48,655 nucleotides of DNA from CBDUQI01 sp965369325 (GTDB taxonomy: Bacteria; Pseudomonadota; Gammaproteobacteria; Steroidobacterales; JBCBZW01): positions 1-48,655 of the forward strand of contig CBDUQI010000015.1 of assembly GCA_965369325.1 (NCBI GenBank), given 5' to 3'. Numbering within the stretch: the first letter of the stretch is position 1; each line of letters starts with the position of its first letter. Of the stretch, positions 26,954 through 36,276 are shown piece after piece. The position numbers were made by a program, and so were the translations under genes. Below the pieces are notes generated by a model. The model did not search any database. It saw only the letters and a program-made list of their open reading frames with translations, and was not told where the DNA came from.

Positions 26954-27547
26954 ATGTCTTTAGCGGACGTTGATGAACGCTGTATCACTCGGCGAGGGCG
27001 GGTGGAGAACCGCGATATTGTAGTGTACGACGACCTGCTACCGGATTCGGTCGTCTCGGCGTTGGCCAATGCTCTGGACAGCAACGCCTTCACTCACATG
27101 GAAGTGGCGCGGCCTGAAACCACCCAGTTTCGCCATTGGGCAAGCAATCTTAGTCTGCAGGACGCGCAACGCCTGCCGTTATTCGCGCCTTCGCTGGCCG
27201 CAGCCTCGCCGTTTGAAGCCGACGGATACGAGTACCGCGTCACTCGGGCTTACTGCAACTACGCGCAACATGGCGATATGCTGTTTACACATGTGGACTG
27301 CCCGCCGGATGCACGCGGGCTTACGGCGCTGTGGTTTATCGCCAAAGAGTGGCATGTGGACTGGGGAGGAGAAACGCTGTTCTTCAACAATGCGGGTGAT
27401 GCGGAGTTTGTTGTCAGCCCGCGGCCGGGCCGTCTGGTCGTGTTCGACGGGGCCATTTTGCATGTTGGTCGCCCGCCCAATCGCATTTGTTTTGCGCCTC
27501 GTTATTCGTTCGCCTTCAAGCTGGAAGCTCACGCAACGCCCGCGTAA
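26954..27547 (+). CDS. 2OG-Fe(II) oxygenase family protein
   Basis: A 197-residue predicted Fe(II)/2-oxoglutarate oxygenase. The ligands are H113-V-D115 (FTHVDCPP), a C-terminal histidine in AILHVGRPPN about residue 171, and an arginine in PRYSFAFKL about residue 185. WGGETLFF between them is the typical DSBH strand. The short size fits the prolyl-4-hydroxylase-like group. A GGGAGGGGG ribosome site precedes ATG 26954. Substrate unknown; no cluster partner is evident, as the neighbours are secreted proteins. Confidence 0.85.
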   Translation: MSLADVDERCITRRGRVENRDIVVYDDLLPDSVVSALANALDSNAFTHMEVARPETTQFRHWASNLSLQDAQRLPLFAPSLAAASPFEADGYEYRVTRAYCNYAQHGDMLFTHVDCPPDARGLTALWFIAKEWHVDWGGETLFFNNAGDAEFVVSPRPGRLVVFDGAILHVGRPPNRICFAPRYSFAFKLEAHATPA

Positions 27548-27770
27548 TTGACGCCAATGGCGCCGAACATGTGCGCTTCGGCGCCTAACATGAGTTACGG
27601 ATGTGCTCCGCCATGGACCACTCGTTGGGTCCGCAGCGTGTCCGTGCTACGCTCAACATAAGTGCTCCAACCGCCAAAGCTACACAGATGGCGCTCACCT
27701 GGCGCTGAAGGAGCACCGGCCACTCATCCAGTAACAACTCCGTGGTTATCCACGAAATAGGAGCGGGGAC

Positions 27771-29563
27771 ATGATCCACTGCAGGACAACGCTTTCAATC
27801 GCGATGCTTACATTCTTTGTATCGAGCAACGCTAACGCGCGCGTAGCGGGCACGATGAACTTCAAAAACATCACGGCCACTAACGTGCAGCAAACGGTAA
27901 ATGAAACCTCGGGCAATGAGAAAGAGGTGAACTGGGCGATATTGATAACGATGGGGATCTGGATGTTGCCATGGCGGTGGCGTTGAGTGATTTCGGCAGC
28001 CGCCGCAACAAGCTTTATCGTAACGACAACGGTGTGCTGGTGGAGATCAGCGGGTCGCCGGCGATCTCGGAGTTTAGTTTGTCGGACACCTCGCGCAATG
28101 CGTTCCTGCGTGACTTCGATCAGGACGGCTGGCTGGATCTGATCATTGTTAACGACGATCTGAGCAACGGTCAGGCGGGGCAGACGAAGTTCTTTGCTAA
28201 CCAGCATCCCGGCGGTGTGTTTACCGGATTTGCAGAGGAGACCTTTCGCCTGAACGGTGCTACCGGCGCGGCATGCGGCGCGGTCGCGGCCGACCTAAAC
28301 GGCAGCGGTGCGACCGATCTGTATCTGGGCAATTACCCGGGCCCGTCGCAGGACACCATGTACCTTAACGATCAATCCGGTTTCTTCAATGAGGTGACCA
28401 ACCAGCAGGTGCCGAACGACGGTGACTACACAGTGGACATCGCATCGGCGGATATCAACGGCGACGGCACCATCGATCTGCTGGTCAGCAACCACTTCGA
28501 TCCCAACTACATTTACTACAACAACAACCTGAACGGTGGCGGCTCTGTGGGTGACTTCAAATACACCGGCAGCACGCAGACGGTGGTAGGAGCAACCGAT
28601 GAGGAGCCCTCTATGGAGCCGGCCGATTTTGACGGTGACGGGCGCATGGACTTTTACTTCTCCAACCGCGTCGGTAACCTGGATGTGGTATTCCGCAACA
28701 TGGGTAACGATGGCGCCAACAAAGCCACGTTCACCGAAGTGGCAATGCCGGGGCGCACCTCCAGCACGGAAAGCCGCAAAGCCACGGTGGCCGATTTTAA
28801 CGACGACGGCCGTCCCGACCTGGTGGTGATGGGCGAGAACCGCCGTCCAATGATTCTGCGCAACACCTCTGCGGCTGGTCAGCTCAGCTTTGTCGAGTGG
28901 GCGCCGGGCAACACCTTCCCCAACGGCGGGCAGCACGCCGGTTGGCATGCGGCTGCAGCCAACCTCGCCGGAGATGGTTTCGCCGACATTCTGGTGGGCG
29001 GCACCAATGACGATCATCTGTTCGTGAACGCCGAGTCGACCGAGCTTGACGGCGCGGCCCTGGGCGGTACTTTGCCAGCGCTGTACAACCTCGATCCGGT
29101 GGTTGTTCAGTCCAGCGCCGAACGCGCCAGCACCGACGTGTACACTGCCAGTGGTATCGCCGCGGGCGGCAACGTGTCGGTGGTACTGCGAGGTTGCAGT
29201 GATGTGTCGCTGACAGTGCGTGATCAGGGCGGCAACGTGGTGGCCAGTTCGAATCGCGGCGTGGCACCTAATGTTGAAGAGGCCCTGCAGTTTACCGCAC
29301 CGGGTGGCGCGCTGGACTTTGAAGTTGGCGTGAATCTGGTATGCGGCGACGGCGATCGCGACGGCGATATTGAAGGGCGCGATCAGGTGATTTTCCGCGC
29401 TTGCGCCCTTGGCATCATCAACACCGCGATCTGCCAACTGTACGACTTTAATGCGGACGGCGACGTCAATGGTCAGGATTTTGCTGATTTCGCCGCGCAG
29501 ATCACCAGCCCGGGCGTGCCGGCCAGCGGGACCTACACGCTTGAGGTGCTCGCGCGTAATTAA
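27771..29563 (+). pseudogene. FG-GAP-repeat secreted protein, interrupted by a -1 frameshift
   Basis: The signal-peptide start (MIHCRTTLSIAMLTFFVSSNANA) is in one frame and the seven-repeat FG-GAP domain in another. The first frame reads KEVNW at 27921-27935 and then leaves the coding pattern. The second frame resumes at 27935 as G-DIDNDGDLD, exactly the next FG-GAP calcium loop. A single G missing from TGGG at 27933-27936 explains it. Restored, the protein has about 597 residues with loops DIDNDGDLD, DFDQDGWLD, DLNGSGATD, DINGDGTID, DFDGDGRMD and DFNDDGRPD, and a dockerin-like tail (CGDGDRDGDIEG, FNADGDVNGQDFADF). It may be a true mutation, a phase-variable tract or a sequencing error. Confidence 0.8.
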
Positions 29564-29569
29564 GTGATA

Positions 29570-29595
29570 GCCCCGCCGCCGAATGGCGGCGGGGC
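29570..29595. terminator. GC-rich hairpin between convergent genes
   Basis: An 11-base-pair perfect stem (GCCCCGCCGCC / GGCGGCGGGGC) with loop GAAT. It lies just after the stop of the FG-GAP gene and before the end of the convergent regulator. It lacks a clear T tract on either strand, so it may be a weak or Rho-assisted terminator. Confidence 0.5.
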
Positions 29596-29608
29596 GCTTG
29601 CGCGAAGG

Positions 29609-30388
29609 TTAGCCGCTTGCCGTCGGGCAAGCGGCAAAGTCCGTACGGGTGCCCTCGTACAGGTCGAGCATTACCAACTGGCATCCGCTGGGCTGGTGCA
29701 ACTCAAACACAATGTGCTCGCCATCGGCCGAGAGCACCGGGGAGCTCAGCGCCTTGTGCTCTGTCGGGCGCAGAACACGGCGGCAACCGCCCGGCAGATC
29801 CACCACAATATCCCGTCCCGATCGATGTACCAGGGGCATTGGCTGTCCGGCCGCCGGCCGCGGAATAACATGCTCGCCATCGTGGGTGCCCGTCGCTGGC
29901 ATCCGGTGGTCGGAGCCGGCGCACATGAGTAACCCCAGCGTCGCACACACTGCCCCTAGTGCTGCACCCGGGTGTGAATACAAACTGCGTTGGCGAATCG
30001 CGGGCCTCGCCAGGTCCGTTGCGTGAGCGCGATGGTGTGCGACGGCGGCCTCGCGGGCACCTTGCGCCATGCCTGCATCCGGCGCTACCGGCGCAATCCA
30101 TCGATAGCCGGTGCGCGGTATCGTACGGATATACTCAGGGGCGCGTGCATCATCGGCGAGCGCGCCGCGTATCTCCCACATGGCCTGGTTCAGACCCTTG
30201 TCGCCCGTCAGATAGTTACCGTTCCAAATGTCCCGGATCAGCCTCTCCCGGGTGACGGTATTGGGGGCGTCCTCGAGCAGGGCAACCAACACTTGCCACG
30301 CTTTGAACTTAAGCGGCAGTGGTTGACCGCCCAGCGTTGCCGTTTGTGCCACCCGGTCCACCCGGCAGGTGAGTGCGGTGTCGGCCAC
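29609..30388 (-). CDS. CadC/ToxR-like membrane-anchored winged-helix regulator
   Basis: A 259-residue regulator. A GTG at 30388 preceded by GGGGAGAAA is chosen as start; a longer GTG frame (30490) adds a cysteine-rich stretch with no domain. Residues about 5-100 are an OmpR/PhoB-type winged helix with PLKFKAWQVLVALLE, VTRERLIRDIW and the wing IRTIPRTGYRWIA. A likely membrane helix covers 141-157 (GAALGAVCATLGLLMCAG), and a ~95-residue periplasmic part follows with FELHQPSGCQLVMLDL resembling WD40-type repeats. It acts as a one-component sensor of unknown signal and is divergent from the exported protein at 30510, which is a natural target. Confidence 0.82.
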   Translation of the reverse strand: MADTALTCRVDRVAQTATLGGQPLPLKFKAWQVLVALLEDAPNTVTRERLIRDIWNGNYLTGDKGLNQAMWEIRGALADDARAPEYIRTIPRTGYRWIAPVAPDAGMAQGAREAAVAHHRAHATDLARPAIRQRSLYSHPGAALGAVCATLGLLMCAGSDHRMPATGTHDGEHVIPRPAAGQPMPLVHRSGRDIVVDLPGGCRRVLRPTEHKALSSPVLSADGEHIVFELHQPSGCQLVMLDLYEGTRTDFAACPTASG

Positions 30389-30509
30389 GTTGGTTTCTCC
30401 CCGGTTGCAACACCCCGATACAATATCAGACCAAAAGAGAAGAAAAGAGTTGCCTTGCTTGTGTGCACAGCAAATGGTGCAGATATCCACTCATCAGGAG
30501 TCTGCCTTT

Positions 30510-31367
30510 ATGACAAAATCCACTTCCGCTGCTCTACCTCGCTCGCCTCGCTTGCTCATGCACAGTCTGGCCGCTATCGCGCTCACCGCCGTCATCCCAC
30601 CGGCGGTACAACTGGCGCACTCACGTGCGTCGAGCGATGCCATTGGCGGGCTCAATTTGAACACCGCTGCGCTGGCCGCCTACGAGCATACTTGGCAACA
30701 GTGCGCGCTGGTGGAAGGCCAATGGCGCAATCAAGGCCCGATGACTGAGCAGTTGGCCATCATTGGTGAGGATGTGCTGCGTTTGCGCCAGACCAGCCAC
30801 CGCGCGGATGGCGTGGTGAGCGAAGCCACTGTGTACTTCGAACGCGATTCCTTCGCGCCCCAGCGGATGGAGACTCGGGTCACTGGCCCCGACGGCAAGG
30901 AGCTGGCGCGGGTCGAACGCACGCTGGGCCCTGACGGTTATACAGGGGCTATGTACCGCGATGGTGAGCGCCAGCCGCTGCAGGGTAAAATCAGCTCTCA
31001 GATGTTTCATGGCGGTGCGCTTGGACTGCCGTTGGCCGCCCTTGGCAAGCAAAAAAAACCGGTGAGCTTTCCCGCCTCCATGATGTCCTTCGATGCCACC
31101 TATGAAGTGCAGGCGAGTTGGGTAGGCGCCGAGGACCTGGAGCATCAGGGTACGCTCGTGACGGCAAGCACCGTGGATGTGCACTGGCGCCATCTGGAAT
31201 CCGGCGACATCTACCCGCCAGGGCCGGACGCCAGCGGCGGGCGTTTCTGGCTGGTCTCCGCACCACCTGAGGGGTTTCCGTACGTGCCGGCCTATCGCAC
31301 TGACACCTATGCGGTCGAGTTCGTGCCCGACGTCTGTCCCGCTGCGCAGGAGGCGCCCGCTGAGTAG
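30510..31367 (+). CDS. Exported protein of unknown function
   Basis: A 285-residue protein. ATG 30510 follows AGGAG by nine bases and gives a signal-type leader (MTKSTSAALP, then LLMHSLAAIALTAVIPPAVQLAHS). The remainder is beta-rich and resembles outer-membrane-lipid-type or DUF3108-like folds by pattern (GRWRN..., ATVYFERDSFAPQRMETRV), but I cannot name a family. It is divergent from the CadC-like regulator and is probably controlled by it. Confidence 0.72.
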   Translation: MTKSTSAALPRSPRLLMHSLAAIALTAVIPPAVQLAHSRASSDAIGGLNLNTAALAAYEHTWQQCALVEGQWRNQGPMTEQLAIIGEDVLRLRQTSHRADGVVSEATVYFERDSFAPQRMETRVTGPDGKELARVERTLGPDGYTGAMYRDGERQPLQGKISSQMFHGGALGLPLAALGKQKKPVSFPASMMSFDATYEVQASWVGAEDLEHQGTLVTASTVDVHWRHLESGDIYPPGPDASGGRFWLVSAPPEGFPYVPAYRTDTYAVEFVPDVCPAAQEAPAE

Positions 31368-31459
31368 AAAGCCCCACCCGCGCATGGCCTGCGCGCGCGA
31401 GGACTGAACGCACCGGTCCGGCGCCCAGGCTGACCGGTGCGGCCCCCCGCGCCCGCGGT

Positions 31460-31479
31460 ACTCCTCAGTACTCCTCAGT
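31460..31479. repeat. Tandem decamer ACTCCTCAGT x2
   Basis: Two identical head-to-tail copies of ACTCCTCAGT at 31460-31469 and 31470-31479, in the gap between the exported protein and glpK. Too short to call more than a local duplication. Confidence 0.8.
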
Positions 31480-31640
31480 GATGGCATTGCGTTGCGCAGC
31501 ACGTTGGCCTGCCGCCTGTTGTAGGATTGGCGGCGGACGGTAACGTACTGGCGCCGGGGGGGACGGTAACCGCCAATCAGTTGAAGTGGCACGATGCATG
31601 GGCGCTGCACCGGCGCGTCACTTTGGAAGGGGGATTCAGG

Positions 31641-33116
31641 ATGGCGCTAATTCTTGCCATCGATCAGGGCACCACCAGTTCGCGCGCGATTGCGTTTGAT
31701 CAGCACGGCGCCGTGCGCGCCGTGCGCCAGCGTGAGTTAAACTTGCACTACCCGCAGCGCGGCTGGGTAGAGCAGGATGCTAACGAAATCCTGGCTGATA
31801 CCTTGTGGGCCTGCCGCGAGGTACTGGGCGAGGTGGGCGAGAGCACCGCGATTGCCGGCATCGGAATTACCAATCAGCGTGAGACCACCGTGCTGTGGGA
31901 TCGGGCCACCGGCAAGCCGCTGCACAATGCGATTGTCTGGCAGGATCGACGCACCGCGCAGATCTGTGAGCAGCTCAAAAACGCTGGCCATGAAGCAGAT
32001 ATCAGTGCGCGTACCGGCTTGCTGTTGGACCCATATTTCTCGGGCACCAAACTGGGTTGGCTACTGGATCATGTGCCCGGCGCGCGCGCGCGCGCCGAGG
32101 CAGGCGAGCTGGCCTTCGGCACCATAGACTGCTTTTTGCTGTGGCATCTGAGCGGGGGCAAGGTGCACGCGAGCGACGCGACCAATGCCTCGCGCACGTT
32201 GCTGTTCAATATCCACGAGAACACCTGGGATCCGCAGTTGCTGTCGCTGCTGGGTATCCCCGCCGCAGTGCTGCCGGAGGTGCGCGACAATGTGGGCGAG
32301 TTTGGCACCACGGCGCAGGGTGTGCTGCAGCGTTCACTGACCATCGGCGGCATGGCAGGCGATCAGCAGGCCGCATTGATCGGCCAGGCTTGCTTCGAGC
32401 CCGGGATGGTGAAGTCCACCTACGGCACCGGGTGTTTCGCGCTGATGAACACGGGCACCGCGCTGCGCCCCTCGCGCAATCGTTTGCTAAACACCATTGC
32501 CTACCGTTTGGACGGGCAGGTGCACTACGCCATCGAAGGGTCGATATTTGTGGCAGGTGCAGCGATACAGTGGTTGCGCGATGGCCTGGGTTTGTTTGCC
32601 AACGCAACCGAAAGCGAGGCGCTGGCCCGCTCGGTGGACGATAACAACGGCGTTTATTTCGTCCCGGCTTTTACCGGACTGGGCGCGCCGTACTGGCAGC
32701 CAGAGGCGCGTGCGCAGATCAGCGGACTGGGGCGGGAGAGCACCGGCGCCCACATCACTCGGGCTGCACTGGAGGCACAGGCCTATCAAAGTATGGATCT
32801 GGTGAATGCGATGCAGGCAGACACCGGCACCCGACCTGAAGTCATCCGCGCCGACGGCGGGCTGATGGCCAACACCTTTGTCGGTCAGTTCCTGGCCGAT
32901 ATGCTGGATATCCCGATTGAGGTGCCACAAGTGACTGAGTCGACTGCCTGGGGCGCCGCGTGCCTGGCAGGGCTGCATGCGGGTGTGTTCGATTCGCTTG
33001 AGCAGATCAGCAATGCCTGGCAACGCGAGCGCACCTACCAGCCACAGATGGCCAGCCAGCCGCGCGAGCAGTTGTACGCGGGTTGGCAGGAGGCGGTCGC
33101 CCGACTCCGGCCCTAA
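31641..33116 (+). CDS. glpK: Glycerol kinase
   Basis: A 491-residue FGGY-family kinase that phosphorylates glycerol to glycerol-3-phosphate. The ATP-binding N-terminus MALILAIDQGTTSSRAIAFD is diagnostic; WQDRRTAQIC, GMAGDQQAALIGQ and GTGCFALMNTG follow at the expected places, and the C-terminal DGGLMANTFVGQFLAD is the adenosine site. The start at 31641 follows a GGAAGGGGGATTCAGG ribosome site; an ATG 38 codons upstream is not credible. The roxA gene follows after two bases. No glpF, glpD or glpR is in the window. Confidence 0.97.
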   Translation: MALILAIDQGTTSSRAIAFDQHGAVRAVRQRELNLHYPQRGWVEQDANEILADTLWACREVLGEVGESTAIAGIGITNQRETTVLWDRATGKPLHNAIVWQDRRTAQICEQLKNAGHEADISARTGLLLDPYFSGTKLGWLLDHVPGARARAEAGELAFGTIDCFLLWHLSGGKVHASDATNASRTLLFNIHENTWDPQLLSLLGIPAAVLPEVRDNVGEFGTTAQGVLQRSLTIGGMAGDQQAALIGQACFEPGMVKSTYGTGCFALMNTGTALRPSRNRLLNTIAYRLDGQVHYAIEGSIFVAGAAIQWLRDGLGLFANATESEALARSVDDNNGVYFVPAFTGLGAPYWQPEARAQISGLGRESTGAHITRAALEAQAYQSMDLVNAMQADTGTRPEVIRADGGLMANTFVGQFLADMLDIPIEVPQVTESTAWGAACLAGLHAGVFDSLEQISNAWQRERTYQPQMASQPREQLYAGWQEAVARLRP

Positions 33117-33118
33117 CC

Positions 33119-34276
33119 ATGAGCGAGCACGGGGCAATACTAGGGTCGTTGTCACCACAGCAGTTTCTGCAGCAATACTGGCAGGCGCAACCGCTGCTGG
33201 TGCGCAGCGCCACGCATGCCTGGGGTGAAGTGCTTAGCCCACAGGAACTGGCCGGGCTAGCGATGGAGGCATCGGTAGAATCGCGTATCGTCCGCGGCCA
33301 TGCGAGCGATGCGCACGCACCGTGGGCGCTGCGGCACGGCCCGTTTGAGGCGCATGATTTTACCGATGCACCCGCCGAGGGGTGGACGCTGATGGTGCAG
33401 TCGGTGGACCAATGGTTGCCTGAAGTCGCCGCGATCATGGCGCAGTTTTCCTTCCTTCCTAGCTGGCGTGTTGATGATGTGATGGTGAGCTACGCAGCGC
33501 CCGGCGGCGGCGTGGGCCCGCACTTTGACTACTACGACGTGTTCCTGTTGCAAACGCGCGGGCGCCGGCGATGGCAACTGGGCCAGCGCTGCGATCACAC
33601 CACGCCACTTCAGCCCGATCAGCCGTTGCGCTTACTGGCGGCGTTTGCGCCGTCGGCCGAGCACGATCTGGCGCCGGGCGACATGCTCTATGTGCCCGCC
33701 GGGCTTGCCCACTGGGGCACCTCGCTGAGCGAGGATTGCATGACCTGGTCTATCGGTTTTCGCGCCCCGTCTGCCGCCTCGTTGATCAGTCGGGCGGTTG
33801 AGCATCTTGCACCGATGCTGTCCCAGAGCCTGCGCTACCGGGACGGTGATGGCACGTTGAATGCGCCGCCAGGGCAGATGAACGCTGCCGTCGAGGCACA
33901 GTTGGAGAGCTTGCTGGGCGCGTTACCACGCGCGCAGTGGCGAGAGGCCATGAGTCAGGCACTGGGTGAGTTGATGACCGAGGCGCGCTATGAGGAACTG
34001 AGTGAGCCGGTTGAAGATCAGGAGGCGGCCGAGTTGTGGCACCAGTACGTGGCGGGGCAGCGCCCGTTAAGCACCAGCCGGCACAGCCGCTTCGCCTATC
34101 GCGCGCGTGAGGAGTTGCAGGCCGAGTTGTTTGTAGACGGGGAGGGATATCAAGTGTCGGTGAGCACAGCACAGTGGTTGTGCGAGGGCAAGCTCGACCG
34201 GCCCCACCTGGCCGGCGAGGGCGACCGGCAGGTGCTGATTGCGCTCATCGCCAGCGGCGCGCTGGTGAGCGCTTAG
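33119..34276 (+). CDS. roxA: RoxA/YcfD-type ribosomal protein L16 arginine 3-hydroxylase
   Basis: A 385-residue JmjC-type 2OG-Fe(II) oxygenase. The segment SYAAPGGGVGPHFDYYDVFLLQ and the following TRGRRRWQLG match the GGGVGPH-D-YDVF and GRRRW signature of Escherichia coli YcfD/RoxA, which hydroxylates an arginine in ribosomal protein uL16. Iron ligands: His-x-Asp in GPHFD and a distal histidine in GLAHWGTSL. The C-terminal winged-helix-like domain is present and the length is normal (E. coli 373). ATG 33119 is two bases after the glpK stop, so the two probably share a transcript. Confidence 0.9.
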   Translation: MSEHGAILGSLSPQQFLQQYWQAQPLLVRSATHAWGEVLSPQELAGLAMEASVESRIVRGHASDAHAPWALRHGPFEAHDFTDAPAEGWTLMVQSVDQWLPEVAAIMAQFSFLPSWRVDDVMVSYAAPGGGVGPHFDYYDVFLLQTRGRRRWQLGQRCDHTTPLQPDQPLRLLAAFAPSAEHDLAPGDMLYVPAGLAHWGTSLSEDCMTWSIGFRAPSAASLISRAVEHLAPMLSQSLRYRDGDGTLNAPPGQMNAAVEAQLESLLGALPRAQWREAMSQALGELMTEARYEELSEPVEDQEAAELWHQYVAGQRPLSTSRHSRFAYRAREELQAELFVDGEGYQVSVSTAQWLCEGKLDRPHLAGEGDRQVLIALIASGALVSA

Positions 34277-34339
34277 TGTGAGCGGATATTCCCACCAAGC
34301 CGATTCGCTCAGTGATGTGCGTGGGCGGGTGTAGGTGAC

Positions 34340-34954
34340 TTAGCGGCCGCGCTCGATCATCTGTAGGAACTCCGCACGGGTACGTGCATCTTTACGGAAG
34401 CTGCCCAGCATCTGGCTGGTGACCATGGAGACGCCGGATTTGTGAATGCCGCGGGTGGTCATGCACTGATGTTCGCCTTCGACTACGACACCGACGCCGC
34501 GTGGTTTGAGCACATCGCTGATGCAGTTGGCGATCTGCGCGGTGAGCTTCTCCTGCACCTGGAAGCGACGGGCGAATGCCTCCACCACCCGGGCCAGCTT
34601 GCTGATGCCCACCACTTTGTTGCTTGGCAGATAGCCTACATGCGCGCGCCCGATAATCGGGGCCATATGGTGCTCGCAGTGCGACTCGAAACGGATATCG
34701 CGTAACACGATCATCTCATCATAGCCTTCCACTTCCTCGAAGGTGCGTTTCATGTAAGCGACCGGATCCTCCTTGTACCCCTTAAACCAGTCTTCATAAG
34801 CGCGGGCGACCCGTGCAGGGGTATCCAGCAGGCCCTCGCGGCGGGTGTCCTCACCGGCCCACAAAAGCAATGTGCGAACAGCCTGCTCGGCGTCTTTTCG
34901 GCTGGGTCTGCGGGGGCGCGCGGTTTTTTTCTGCGCTTTGCTTTTGGCCGCCAT
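34340..34954 (-). CDS. folE: GTP cyclohydrolase I
   Basis: A 204-residue type IA GTP cyclohydrolase, which makes 7,8-dihydroneopterin triphosphate, the entry point to folate. ATG 34954 with AGGAG nine bases upstream is preferred over the frame opening at 34981. The zinc site and active centre are seen as SHCEHHMAPIIGRAHVGYLP, the dimer strand QVQEKLTAQIA, and the distal cysteine in EGEHQCMTTRGIHK. The lysine-rich N-terminus is typically poorly conserved. It is convergent with roxA and 94 bases from the ModE-like gene. Confidence 0.95.
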   Translation of the reverse strand: MAAKSKAQKKTARPRRPSRKDAEQAVRTLLLWAGEDTRREGLLDTPARVARAYEDWFKGYKEDPVAYMKRTFEEVEGYDEMIVLRDIRFESHCEHHMAPIIGRAHVGYLPSNKVVGISKLARVVEAFARRFQVQEKLTAQIANCISDVLKPRGVGVVVEGEHQCMTTRGIHKSGVSMVTSQMLGSFRKDARTRAEFLQMIERGR

Positions 34955-35048
34955 AGGGGCACTCCTGGTCAGGTCAATCAAGTCGAATCAAGCGGCCGCC
35001 ATTAGAACACGAACGGCGGCTGCTACCAATCTGACGCCCCCCCGGCCG

Positions 35049-36119
35049 CTACGCCTCGCGTAGCCATTGCGCGGTGGTGGTTTCGCCGCAGTGGTCGCAG
35101 GTGTAGCCCGGCAACTGCGCGATAGCTTGCTGGAAACTCGTATCGCGAAGCGTACCTAGGAACGCGTTGATATCCTCGTCATGCTCAGCGGTCAGTGGGT
35201 ACAGCCATAAGTAGTACTCCTGCACCATCGGCGTAAAGGCGAGGCCGAACCGGTGAGCGGCGGTTTGTACACCGAAACCGACATCGGCCATGTCAGAGGC
35301 GATGTGTGCGGCGACGGCTGAATGGGTGTACTCCAGCACGTTGTAGCCCTGGATCTGCGCGGCGTCGATGGCGCGTTGTGCCAGCAACGCGTCAAACAGG
35401 TCACGGGTGCCCGAGTCTGGCTGGCGATTAATAAAACGGATGTCCGGGCGGGAGAGGTCGTGCAAGTCCACAATGCTCTTGGGGTTGTCAGGTTGATACA
35501 TAAGCCCCTGCTGGCGGCGAATGAAGCGAATGATGCCGAAGCGGCCAGAGTCGATCAGCGTATTGCGGCGTTGGCGTTGCCTCGGCACGTCCACGCCGAT
35601 GGACTGATGAAAGCCTGCAATGCGGCAGCGCCCCTCGCGCAAGGCGGCCAGCGCCTCGCTGGGCGAGCTGTAGTGCATTTCCACCTGGTAGCCGCTGGTG
35701 TGCTGGGGCACAAGCCCCACGGCATAGCCATGGCTGGCAAATATTCGAATTACCGGCGTTAGATCGGCCATCGCGCGATTGAGTTCGACATTGATCTCGG
35801 TGGCCAGGCTTTCCAGTTGCGGGTGCAACCTCGCCTCTACGCGCTGGTTGCCTAGCAGCAGTTTGCGGCCCAGTTCGGTCAGCTTAGCCCCACGGCCCTT
35901 TTCCAATGTGGCGAGTGGTTGGCCGAAAAACTTTGCGCTCTCATTCAGGATATTCCAGGCATGGCGATAGGATAGGCCGGAGGCCTTTGCGGCTTGGGTG
36001 AGTTTGCCGTGCTGGTTGAGCGTGCCCAGGAGCGACACCAGATGCGGATTCAGTCGCAACCCCTGGTCATCCTCAAAGTGCCATCCCAGCACTACGTTTA
36101 ACGACTTAATATGCATCAA
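35049..36119 (-). CDS. ModE-like regulator with substrate-binding (PBP-like) domain
   Basis: A 356-residue regulator. Residues about 1-90 are a ModE/LysR-type winged helix-turn-helix (LTQAAKASGLSYRHAWNILN, GAKLTELGRKLL). The rest (about 120-340) is a periplasmic-binding-protein-like effector domain (VVR-IFASHGYAVG, RCRIAGFH, FINRQPDSGTRDLFD, DMADVGFGVQ), as in the PBP-like molybdate/tungstate-type regulators. The C-terminus has a CDHC motif. It is divergent from fdsGBAD, which fits a role controlling the formate dehydrogenase operon, possibly sensing molybdate. Direct experimental evidence is not available here. Confidence 0.82.
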   Translation of the reverse strand: MMHIKSLNVVLGWHFEDDQGLRLNPHLVSLLGTLNQHGKLTQAAKASGLSYRHAWNILNESAKFFGQPLATLEKGRGAKLTELGRKLLLGNQRVEARLHPQLESLATEINVELNRAMADLTPVIRIFASHGYAVGLVPQHTSGYQVEMHYSSPSEALAALREGRCRIAGFHQSIGVDVPRQRQRRNTLIDSGRFGIIRFIRRQQGLMYQPDNPKSIVDLHDLSRPDIRFINRQPDSGTRDLFDALLAQRAIDAAQIQGYNVLEYTHSAVAAHIASDMADVGFGVQTAAHRFGLAFTPMVQEYYLWLYPLTAEHDEDINAFLGTLRDTSFQQAIAQLPGYTCDHCGETTTAQWLREA

Positions 36120-36276
36120 ATCTCATATTTGTAAGGGTAAATTGGAGTGTTAGATTGTATCGTGACCGGGTTTCTGCGCAATTAGATAGGCACTTCTATG
36201 CATATTTGCCTAAGCGCGACAGATAGTGGCCAATATTGGTATCCCCTGCAAGGTTCTATAGGTGCAAGGCGCAAAA
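36120..36276. promoter_or_regulatory. Divergent regulatory region between the ModE-like gene and fdsG
   Basis: 157 bases, A+T-richer than the surroundings. The octamer CATATTTG occurs at 36124-36131 and again at 36201-36208, the second beside the palindrome-like TATGCATAT. The direct repeat is a candidate binding site for the ModE-like regulator; no classic ModE box was found. Inference from position only. Confidence 0.4.

Noticed and set aside
28295..29437. 380-codon minus ORF opposite the FG-GAP gene
   Set aside because: Complement of repeated GAT/GAC calcium loops, giving Val/Ile/His-rich shadow, not a gene.
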